Both the position numbers and the translations under genes were made by a program. The notes under the pieces are model-generated. The model was not told the DNA's origin, searched no databases, and saw only the letters and a program-made list of their open reading frames with translations. A DNA stretch of 64,000 nucleotides, from positions 21,796,618 to 21,860,617 of the forward strand of contig OX381714.1 in the NCBI GenBank assembly GCA_947462335.1, given 5' to 3'. This document shows, in pieces, positions 1 through 7,568 of this stretch. How positions within the stretch are numbered: position 1 is the stretch's first letter; each line of letters starts with the position of its first letter. The DNA is from Harmothoe impar. Lineage: Eukaryota > Annelida > Polychaeta > Phyllodocida > Polynoidae.

Positions 1-79
1 GCGTGATTAGGGCTTTTGTTTCTCTTATGATAGCAGCAGGTCAGCATGCGACAGCTGAAAATGTCAGACTCACCGCTCC

Positions 80-86
80 TATAAAA
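80..86 (+). promoter_or_regulatory. TATA box of left-arm gene
   Basis: TATAAAA lies about 220 bases upstream of the ATG at 306, with a GC-rich leader in between. A mirror copy exists at 1296-1302 on the minus strand. Promoter function is inferred from motif and position. Confidence 0.5.
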
Positions 87-305
87 GACTGAGATGCGTC
101 TCTCTTTCCACACACCCTTCTACCATCGCCGCCGACACCGCCACCGCCGGCCAGCCGACCGCCGCCACCGCCTGCAGTCACCGCCATCACGCCAGCAGGG
201 AATTTCGAGCTGAGTCTGCTTATTGCTTATTTTTTTTGTTTGAGCTTTTTGTTTTTTAAAAATTTTTATTTTCACTCAGTCTTTTTTGTTTCGGAGGAAA
301 GAAAT

Positions 306-851
306 ATGGCGCTGCAGAGGGCGCGAGTTTCTAAAAGACGGTCGCGCAAACAAAGTGCTCTCCTCAACTGCCCGGCTATTTTTTTATCTCAAAGGAGAGA
401 GCGTCACGTAGTTGAGGTTCACGCTTCTCTTGAAGCGTACCGAATTCTCGAGAAATGCAAAGCTGAGCGCCATCGTCGTTATACAAGAGCGGAAAAGGAA
501 AACGTAGCGACATGGCCGAGAGCCGTCTTCTCAGAACAGCATTTACTCTACCATTGCATAACAGCTGCTCTCAGCGCCCCCACTCGTTGGGCGTTTCATG
601 AAAAGAAAGAGCGCCGCTACTCTCCTCACCCTGCCTCCTCTTATAAAGTGAGAATAAGTGCTATGAAACGATTCGACAAGCCGATCGGTTTCTTGGGAGC
701 GACTGCAGCTCCCACTCGGTGGGCGCGCGTTGTGGCCGACGTGAACACGGTCTCTAAACGTTTCGACGTCGTCACTTGTTATCCCGCATATTGCAACGCA
801 GCCGAATTGAAGAAGATAGGGACGCACTATTTTAAACCATACGCTCCATGA
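306..851 (+). CDS. Basic protein of unknown family, palindrome left arm
   Basis: 181-codon open frame starting at ATG 306 (context aaatATGg), chosen because the frame upstream has only non-ATG starts. The N-terminal third is very basic (Arg/Lys clusters such as SKRRSRKQ and SQRRERH). The first ~76 residues come from the palindrome arm; the remainder from the unique spacer, where the short motif APTRWA occurs twice. A TATA box precedes it. I recognise no domain. It shares its N-terminus with the convergent ORF on the other strand, with one Lys/Glu difference. It could be a viral or transposon nucleic-acid-binding protein, but that is only inference from charge and context. Confidence 0.4.
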   Translation: MALQRARVSKRRSRKQSALLNCPAIFLSQRRERHVVEVHASLEAYRILEKCKAERHRRYTRAEKENVATWPRAVFSEQHLLYHCITAALSAPTRWAFHEKKERRYSPHPASSYKVRISAMKRFDKPIGFLGATAAPTRWARVVADVNTVSKRFDVVTCYPAYCNAAELKKIGTHYFKPYAP

Positions 852-1076
852 GAAGACGGCTCTCGGCCATGTCGCTACGTTTTCCTTTTCCGCTCTTGTA
901 TAACGACGATGGCGCTCAGCTTTGCATTTCTCGAGAATTCGGTACGCTTCAAGAGAAGCGTGAACCTCAACTACGTGACGCTCTCTCCTTTGAGATAAAA
1001 AAATAGCCGGGCAGTTGAGGAGAGCACTTTGTTCGCGCGACCGTCTTTTAGAAACTCGCGCCCTCTGCAGCGCCAT
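543..1076 (-). CDS. Basic protein of unknown family, palindrome right arm
   Basis: 177-codon frame from the ATG mirrored at 1076. The N-terminal ~76 residues are nearly identical to the convergent plus-strand ORF (306-851); the C-terminal part reads through the unique spacer on the opposite strand and is therefore unrelated. Overlapping convergent ORFs through one spacer cannot both be conserved easily, so the conserved unit may be only the arm-encoded basic segment. No domain recognised. Confidence 0.3.
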   Translation of the reverse strand: MALQRARVSKRRSREQSALLNCPAIFLSQRRERHVVEVHASLEAYRILEKCKAERHRRYTRAEKENVATWPRAVFSWSVWFKIVRPYLLQFGCVAICGITSDDVETFRDRVHVGHNARPPSGSCSRSQETDRLVESFHSTYSHFIRGGRVRRVAALFLFMKRPTSGGAESSCYAMVE

Positions 1077-1311
1077 ATTTCTTTCCTCCGAAACAAAAAA
1101 GACTGAGTGAAAATAAAAAATTTTAAAAAACAAAAAGCTCAAACAAAAAAAATAAGCAATAAGCAGACTCAGCTCGAAATTCCCTGCTGGCGTGATGGCG
1201 GTGACTGCAGGCGGTGGCGGCGGTCGGCTGGCCGGCGGTGGCGGTGTCGGCGGCGATGGTAGAAGGGTGTGTGGAAAGAGAGACGCATCTCAGTCTTTTA
1301 TAGGAGCGGTG

Positions 1312-1717
1312 AGTCTGACATTTTCAGCTGTCGCATGCTGACCTGCTGCTATCATAAGAGAAACAAAAGCCCTAATCACGCTTTTCAGCTGGATCCTTCC
1401 ACCCCGCCAGACATGGATCCAGATGGGAAGGTGGTTTAAAATTAAATCCGTGTACCGACTGTCATACAAATAGAGTAATTAGTTGAACGCGTGTTACCTG
1501 TATAAAGGATTAGCGGGTCATGGGCTCAGCGTGTGTATAGAAAAACAACTACAGGTAGCGTGAACAAAGCGACCCCCTCCCTTTCTGTCACTCTGTCTGT
1601 GACTAGAGGGTGTGCGTGTGGTAAGCGGCTTAAATCTAAAGAAAAACAAATCACCCTCTCCTGTCGTCAGCAGTCAGCCGGCCGGCGGCTGGAAAATGCG
1701 ATTAGAGGGATGATGAG
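1312..1717 (-). repeat. Inverted repeat, left copy (pairs with 6706-7108)
   Basis: The sequence from 1717 leftward to 1312 reappears, reverse-complemented, at 6706-7108. It includes the segment beginning gcgtgattagggcttttg, which occurs three times in the window (1, 1381 reversed, 7039). The left copy ends inside the palindrome arm. A more diverged direct copy of the 1495-1700 part is visible at about 5605-5810. Confidence 0.88.
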
Positions 1718-1804
1718 CCGCGTAGTAAGCGACTTAAGGCTGATCTAAAGACCTGCCGTGAAGGGGCAGCTGGCCGGTGGCTTGAAAAAAAAGGGGGGAG
1801 TAAG

Positions 1805-1826
1805 GGTATATAAGGGGGAGTGAAAC
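1805..1826 (+). promoter_or_regulatory. TATA promoter of Ala-rich ORF
   Basis: GGGTATATAAGG followed by GGGAGTGAAAC. A closely similar core, GGGTACATAAGG then AGTGAAAC, lies on the minus strand at about 5259-5280 upstream of the 262-aa ORF, so two ORFs of this block share a core-promoter design. Confidence 0.5.
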
Positions 1827-1855
1827 CGTATTCGGCATCGTCATCATCGTTCACG

Positions 1856-1856
<1 letters not shown>

Positions 1857-1912
<56 letters not shown>
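1857..1912 (+). repeat. (CTA)n trinucleotide run
   Basis: About 17 CTA/CTACCA units in the leader between the TATA box and the ATG of the Ala-rich ORF. Confidence 0.9.
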
Positions 1913-1915
<3 letters not shown>

Positions 1916-1942
1916 GCACCGTGCCTCAATTTGCAGATCCCC

Positions 1943-2578
1943 ATGATGGAAAGTTGCTACCGTGACATGAAGCGGAATGACGAAGCGGCGCGCGAATGTG
2001 AAGCTGATGCTGTAGCCTCTGCTACTGCTGCTGCTAGTGCTGCTCAGCGTGCTACTGCTGCATTTACTGCGGCTGTTAGTGACGCTGGTTGTGATGACGT
2101 TGTTGTTGTTGCCGCTGCGGCTGTGACTGCTGCTGTTGCTGCCGCCGATGCAGCTACTCATGCCACCGATGCCGACGCTGCTGCTGCTGATGCTGTTGCG
2201 GCTGCCGATGACGCCGCTGATAACGCTGCTAGTGCCCGCTCTGCCGCCCTTGCTACTGTCGCTGCTGCTGTTGTTGCTAATGCTCACGCTACTGCTGCTA
2301 CAGCTGCTGCTACTGCTGCTACCGCTGCTGCCGAGGCTGCTGCCGCTGCTGCCGATGCTGCTGCCGATGCTGCCGATGCTGCTGCCGATGCTGATGTTAG
2401 CAGTCGCGTCGACAAAGAATCGTCATTTGTCACTCTTAAACCTCCAGTTGAACGCGCGACGAGTAGTAGGGCTACCAACGCGACGGCCGGATGGTGCAAC
2501 TGGTGTCGTCGCTTCTGCTCGTGCGCTTGCTTTTCTTCCAGTCCTACCTGCTGCTGCTACGGTATGATAGTGTTATAG
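1943..2578 (+). CDS. Alanine-rich protein with Cys-rich tail, unknown family
   Basis: 211 codons from ATG 1943, the first ATG after the TATA box; the same frame is open further upstream through the CTA run. After a short polar N-terminus, residues ~25-150 are dominated by Ala with regularly spaced Asp, Thr and Val (AADAADAA-type repeats) from GCT/GCC codons. The last ~40 residues are Cys-rich with several CxxC/CC pairs. No recognised domain. The Ala tract shares CTG/GCT composition with the arrays at 3110-3230 and 3995-4255, so it may have grown by repeat expansion. A structural or viral protein is possible; low-complexity translation of a repeat is the alternative. Confidence 0.4.
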   Translation: MMESCYRDMKRNDEAARECEADAVASATAAASAAQRATAAFTAAVSDAGCDDVVVVAAAAVTAAVAAADAATHATDADAAAADAVAAADDAADNAASARSAALATVAAAVVANAHATAATAAATAATAAAEAAAAAADAAADAADAAADADVSSRVDKESSFVTLKPPVERATSSRATNATAGWCNWCRRFCSCACFSSSPTCCCYGMIVL

Positions 2579-2694
2579 TGTTTGAATGAGAACGCGCGTA
2601 GTTACACATAGACGCTGTAACAGATGTGCTTTTTTTTTGAAAATATAATTTTAACATAACATGGAACTTGTTGTGTTTATTTTCTATATATAAG

Positions 2695-3086
2695 TTGTTT
2701 GTTTACAAACAGTCACGTGTCACGTGGTGTTGTTTACAAACAAGAGAGCCACGTGGTGTTGTTTACAAACAAACCCTAAGTAGGTCACGTTACCCTAGTT
2801 ACCAGAATGCCGGCTTCTGATTGGCTGAGCCTAAGTAGGTCACGTGACGTAAGCAGGTCACGTTACCATGGTTACCAGAATGCCGGCCTCTGATTGGCTG
2901 AGAGCTTCTAAGTAGGTCAGTAGGTCACCCAGAATGCTGGCTTCTGATTGGCTGAGAGCCCTAAGTAGGTCACGTTACCATGGCAACGGGTCACGTGACC
3001 AAATGGAGGCCTCTGATTGGCTGCATGTCGATTGAGTAATAAACAGTAGTTAACTATAGTCCCGTTCCGATACATACTATACTACT
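2695..3086 (+). promoter_or_regulatory. Dense transcription-factor motif array, copy 1
   Basis: Contains repeated GTTTACAAAC (FOX-like), CCACGTGG and GTCACGTGAC (E-box/USF-like), GTTACCATGGTTACC and GTTACCATGGCAAC (RFX/X-box-like), four TGATTGGCTG (inverted CCAAT, NF-Y-like) and the recurring spacer CTAAGTAGGTCAC. The X-box-like element lies 13 nt from the CTGATTGG element, resembling an X-Y module. A second direct copy lies at 7116-7568. Protein binding is inferred from motif resemblance only. Confidence 0.6.
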
Positions 3087-3097
3087 AATAATTTAAT

Positions 3098-3228
3098 CGT
3101 ATTAATTAGTTTACAAATAGCCGCTGCACGAGCAGCACAAGCAGCAGCTGACACTAGTGTCAGCTGCAGCAGCTGCACGAGCTGCTTGTGCTGCTCGTGC
3201 AGCGGCTATTTGTAAACTAATTAATACG
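3098..3228. repeat. 131-bp cruciform-forming palindrome
   Basis: Outer arms 3098-3144 and 3182-3228 are perfectly complementary (47 bp, beginning cgtattaattag). The interior holds its own 22-bp palindrome at 3145-3166 centred on ACTAGT. It lies immediately beside motif array copy 1. Such a structure recalls replication origins or terminal hairpins of DNA viruses, but no origin-binding motif was recognised. Confidence 0.85.
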
Positions 3229-3994
3229 ACTTCCTCATTAAATTTGTCATCTACAACTGTTTCAATCTTAAGGCTTTTTTTTTGAGTTTATTCTTTTTTC
3301 AAATTTGGTCCCACCTCAAAAGAGGAATAGGACTCTGTAACAATGTAGCTCTCTTGATCAATTAACAGCCCCATTTTTCTTAGATGTCATCTGATAGCTT
3401 CTTGCTAGGCCAGGATATTGTTAAATAAACAACTTGGAAAGCTAATTACAGTTTTCTGGGCTTGAAATATGAGTATCTTGACTGTAACAGCAGCCTTTTT
3501 ACCGTATAGTCCTTCAACGGACTCTTGCTGGCCAGACTTTCAAGCAAGTTTGCCAAAGTCCAGCCTGTTATTGAATGTCCAGCCTAGCCTGACCCTCAGT
3601 AGAATGGTCCTTGACCCATCTATTATAGTCCAGCAGTGCCTGACCCTTGTATGAGAGTAGTATTGGCGACATTGGCTGACTCTGATATTTACCTGTGTGT
3701 ACGGGGGGAGGAGAGGGTTCACAGCCACAGCTCTCTTAAGGCAAAGCTTGCGCTTATAGAGCACTACTAGTGGGGGTTTGAATGAGGAGTCTATGGCGTT
3801 TGTCTTAAAAAAAAATAGCCATGGCACATGTGGATGTCGCTTAATTATGCTCATATCTCATGTCGATTTTAAGAATTGCTCATGTCACCTGTCACTATGT
3901 TTTTCAAGCTTCATGTCAAATGTCACTAGGCCTCATGTCGAATGTCGATTCTAAGAAACAGACATGTCGCCATCTCGAATTTAGTGGTCCACAC

Positions 3995-3997
3995 CGC

Positions 3998-4032
<35 letters not shown>

Positions 4033-4255
4033 ATTTGCTGTTGCTGCTGCTGTTGGTGCTGCTGCTTGTGCTGCTCGTGCAGCTGCTGCAGCTGCTGACA
4101 GCTGCTGCTGCTTGTGCTGCTCGTGCAGCTGCTGCAGTTGCTGACGATGTCACGGATGCTGTTGACAGATGCTGCTGCTTGTGCTGCTCGTGCAGCTGCT
4201 GCTGCTGCTGACGATGTCACGGATGCTGCTGACAGATGCTGCTGCTTGTGCTGCA
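3995..4255 (+). repeat. CTG-rich tandem array
   Basis: A (GCTGCT)n run followed by at least four copies of a longer unit containing gctgcttgtgctgctcgtgc, spaced by gacgatgtcacggatgctg blocks. The same gctcgtgcagc words form the arms of the 3098-3228 palindrome. ORFs through this array are low-complexity and not called. Confidence 0.8.
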
Positions 4256-4315
4256 CGAGACTGAGTAGCTGCTATTACTAATGCTACTAATACTAGTATG
4301 AGAAAATACATTTAG

Positions 4316-5104
4316 TCAGTTGATTAAATCAAGGAGGTTTTCTGACTTCAGTGGATCGTTTAGCCATCGGCCACGGGCAAAACTTGAAACCATTTTATAC
4401 ATGGGACAATTGGCAGAGTCGAAACATGTTGGTACGATGGGATCGATCATGTTCATCATCAGTTCAGGCAAAGGAAGTGTGTCGACAGCACGCGAAAACT
4501 TCATGTCTGGATGTTTCAACACAAGGCCTTTTATCACACTCACACAGCTGCTTTGAAGAGTGAATCCTTGACCAAACTTGAGCTTTTCCAACACAGCTTT
4601 GGCCTCTTTCTGTGCAGTAAGGGATCTCTCTTTCGGGTTCATCTCAGTGCTGTCTAGCATGTCCTCAAAGTCTTTAACATAATGTTCCAACGGGCTACAA
4701 ATGATGTACTCCAGATCATCGTCCGTATATGTCGTCTCCTCGCACCATATTGTGTCTTCTCCTGTTTCGAATTCCGTCATTTTCTGAACAATCTCCTCGT
4801 GAGTGCCTTGCATATATCGAAGCTCCTTCAAAGACCTGATAACTTCTATGGCGAAGACTGAACAAATACCTGAAGGAATTTCACCACAGTCAGGCCAAGT
4901 ATACGGAGCTAAGAAAAATAGCTCCAACAAAATCTTCTCCCTCTGTCCAAATGAAACTACTTCCGTTCCGATGAAGTTGAAGCATGCTTCTATCCATTGC
5001 TCCTTGGTGACGTCCTTCCAATGTTTCTTTACCTCACATGCATCATAGGGCACTGTTTCTCTTCCTGCTTCAAGTGGAAGTTGCTTTTTCTTTCTTGGAC
5101 TCAT
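4316..5104 (-). CDS. Uncharacterised 262-aa protein
   Basis: 262 codons from a true ATG at 5104 (MSPRKKKQL), single exon, with mixed composition and few repeats: the most convincing protein of the left block. The N-terminus is basic (KKKQ), the middle acidic (TTYTDDDLEY), and there are three Trp within the first 75 residues, so it looks like a folded soluble protein with no membrane segment. A TATA-like element with the GAGTGAAAC motif lies about 165 bases upstream on the minus strand, resembling that of the Ala-rich ORF. I do not recognise the family. Its context suggests a gene of the virus-like or transposon-like block rather than of the host. Confidence 0.6.
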   Translation of the reverse strand: MSPRKKKQLPLEAGRETVPYDACEVKKHWKDVTKEQWIEACFNFIGTEVVSFGQREKILLELFFLAPYTWPDCGEIPSGICSVFAIEVIRSLKELRYMQGTHEEIVQKMTEFETGEDTIWCEETTYTDDDLEYIICSPLEHYVKDFEDMLDSTEMNPKERSLTAQKEAKAVLEKLKFGQGFTLQSSCVSVIKGLVLKHPDMKFSRAVDTLPLPELMMNMIDPIVPTCFDSANCPMYKMVSSFARGRWLNDPLKSENLLDLIN

Positions 5105-6705
5105 TTGGAGAGAGTTTCGATGCTCTGTAGCGTCAACACTTTCGATAAGAAAAGTAGCTGAAAATAGCAGAACTAATTCATAACATTCTGAGCGAGCGTA
5201 GAGTGGACGATGCTACGATGATGAAGGGCGGGTCGAGAAAGTGTGATGGGTGAGAGCGTCGTTTCACTCCTTATGTACCCTGTCCTAGATAATCCTCTTA
5301 AACGGCTGAAAAGACTCTCTCAGTACAGAGTCTCTACTCAATTAAGAGATCTGTTAAGTAAGTTTTCACATGCTACCTGACTACTGCAGGTGGGTTTAGA
5401 CTTAAGCAGCTTAGTGCACACACGTGTCTGTTAGAAAGCTACCTGCACACCTGCCTTCCTTTTTCACTAGTATTTACCCCCTGCTGACTTATAAGGCGCC
5501 TATACACGTGTCAGCCTCCTTATATATGCCTTCTTGCTTCTAGAGCTAAGCTACTTACCGTCGTTTTCAGCTGCCGCAGGCTGACTGGCAGCTATTTAAA
5601 AGAGAATACCCGTTACCTGTATAACGGATCAGGGGGTTATGAGATTAGAGTGTGTATACAAAAAAAGCTACAGGGGTCGTGAAGCAAGCGAGAGGGTGTC
5701 TGTCTGTGAGGTAGAGACGAGTACATGTGGTAAGCGACTTAAGTGTAAAACAAAAGCACCTCCTCTTGCCGTGGTGAGTGGAGCGGACGGCAGCTGGCTA
5801 GTTGAATAAGCGTCAGCTTAGAAGATAATCCGTCCACGGGCTGGCGCGTCACACCTGTCGTTAATCACCTCCTGTAGTCTTTGTATACACAGTTGACCTG
5901 GCTTTATCTCTTCACCAGCTATAATCCCATATACATGTAGCGCACGTTACACTTGTTATCCCTCTTTTCATGCTGATGGATGAGGGGTGGAAGGGTCCAG
6001 GTGAAAAGCAATTTGATTCCTCTCTGGAAGAGGGTGGGGCTCTAGGTGAAAACAAGCTTAGAACATCCGGATTAGCCGCTCTCTCAGCTATATAAAGAGC
6101 CTCAATTTTTCTTGGAACAGTACTTCACCTCTGCCCACTTCGTCTTGTTGTACACTATCAGTCACGAGGCAGACGCTCGAAGTAGCAGATCTTTGCAGTA
6201 TGGTTTATACAGGGGTTACCTGCTAATATGAGTTTGTCTAAAAAAAATGGGTGAGTAGATCGCTTTTTTCTAAAAAAACACTTAGAACACGGGTATGAAT
6301 ATGTAGCACTGTAAATAGTTAGTGTGAGTACACAGTAGAATCTACGGTACTATAGTCTTAACTGTCTAAAGACTGTGGAGCGCGTTAATGTGCGGTCTCC
6401 TTACTAATTTCACTTGACCAGGCTGGCAGGGTCAACTAGTCTAGGTAATTGCAACCACAAGGGTGGCTACTCAAGATCCAAGTAGACCTACTACTACGAG
6501 ATTGTCTTTTGACCACTCTGCCGCCTGGTGATTACATGCTCTAGTCTAGCTCGCCATACCCTAGTATAGTTCTCCGCTCTTTTCGTCAGATGGCGCCACA
6601 ATAGGATTTTTGTACATTTCTACGATACTCGCGAACATTTTAAACGCATAATGAACTATATAAGCAACAAAGCACACTTCTAATATATTGAATATAAAAA
6701 ACCGC
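5105..6705. other. Non-coding part of left block with candidate promoter
   Basis: No long ORF. Contains the minus-strand TATA-like element (5269-5278), the diverged repeat at 5605-5810, and TATATAAAG at 6089-6097. Downstream of the last are short ORFs, including MSLSKKNG near 6228 that runs into a GTGAGT splice-donor-like site at about 6250. This could be a first exon, but no partner acceptor or second exon was identified. Confidence 0.3.
5605..5810 (+). repeat. Diverged third copy of the 1495-1700 repeat
   Basis: Shares ordered blocks with 1495-1700: gttacctgtataa, gtgtgtata followed by an A-run, ctacagg, gagggtgt, tgtggtaagcg and ggcagctgg. A further weak echo of the adjoining ggtggaagg-tccag-tgaaaag block is at about 5985-6010. 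This shows repeated internal duplication within one element. Confidence 0.55.
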
Positions 6706-7108
6706 GCTCATCATCCCTCTAATCGCATTTTCCAGCCGCCGGCCAGCTGACTGCTGACGACAGGAGAGGGTGATTTTTTTTCTTTAGATTTAAGCCGCTT
6801 ACCACACGCGCGCCCTCTAGTCACAGACAGAGTGACAGAAAGGGAGGGGGTCGCTTTGTTCACGCTACCTGTAGTTGTTTTTCTATACACACTCTAAGCC
6901 CATGACCTGCTAATCCTTTATACAGGTAACACGTGTTCAACTAATTACACTATTGTATGACAGTCGGTACACGGATTAATTTTAAACCACCCTCCCATCT
7001 GGATCCATGTCTGGTGGGTGGAAGGATCCAGCTGAAAAGCGTGATTAGGGCTTTTGTTTCTCTTATGATAGCAGCAGGTCAGCATGCGACAGCTGAAAAT
7101 GTCAGACT
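6706..7108 (+). repeat. Inverted repeat, right copy (pairs with 1312-1717)
   Basis: Reverse complement of 1312-1717 with scattered differences. Homology stops sharply after gtcagact at 7108, where sequence switches to the FOX/E-box array. Together with the left copy it encloses about 5 kb holding the Ala-rich and 262-aa ORFs. Confidence 0.88.
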
Positions 7109-7115
7109 AAGTCGA

Positions 7116-7568
7116 ATTGTTTGTTTACAAACAGTCACGTGTCACGTGGTGTTGTTTACAAACAAGAGAGCCACGTGGTGTTGTTTACAAACAAACCCTA
7201 AGTAGGTCACGTTACCCTAGTTACCAGAATGCCGGCTTCTGATTGGCTGAGCCTAAGTAGGTCATGTGACGTAAGTAGGTCACGTTACCATGGTTACCAG
7301 AATGCCGGCCTCTGATTGGCTGAGAGCTTCTAAGTAGGTCAGTAGGTTACCCAGAATGCACCACTAATCCCCTAAGTAGGTCACTTCCGGTCACGTGACC
7401 AAATGGAGGCCTCTGATTGGCTGCAGGGTTACCCAGAATGCACCACTAATCCCCTAAGTAGGTCACTTCCGGTCACGTGACCAAATGGAGGCCTCTGATT
7501 GGCTGCAGGTCGATTGAGTAATAAACAGTACTTAACTATAGTCCCGTTCCGATACATACTATACTACT
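7116..7568 (+). promoter_or_regulatory. Dense transcription-factor motif array, copy 2
   Basis: Direct copy of 2695-3086 with the same motif order, beginning tgtttgtttacaaacag and ending atactatactact. It differs by a tandem duplication of an ~80-bp unit (7345-7425 and 7425-7507) carrying GTCACGTGAC and TGATTGGCTG. It contains four inverted CCAAT motifs. It forms the right edge of the block. Confidence 0.6.

Larger units (their letters stand above)
1..1381. repeat. Large near-perfect palindrome, 533-bp arms
   Basis: Positions 1-533 are the reverse complement of 849-1381 (paired coordinates sum to 1382) with only a few substitutions; 534-848 is the unique spacer. The arm is cut by the window start: position 1382 onward matches what precedes the same sequence at 7039, so the palindrome probably continues to the left. 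Each arm contains a TATA box, a GC-rich leader and the same ATG, so the two arms encode convergent proteins with one shared N-terminus. An inverted-duplication assembly artefact cannot be excluded, but the substitutions between arms argue for two real copies. Confidence 0.93.

Noticed and set aside
3926..4256. Ala/Leu/Ser repeat ORFs on both strands
   Set aside because: Reading frames of the CTG array.
1..7568. ProtoRAG or Polinton identity for the left block
   Set aside because: No RAG-like core, integrase, protein-primed polymerase or matching termini visible.
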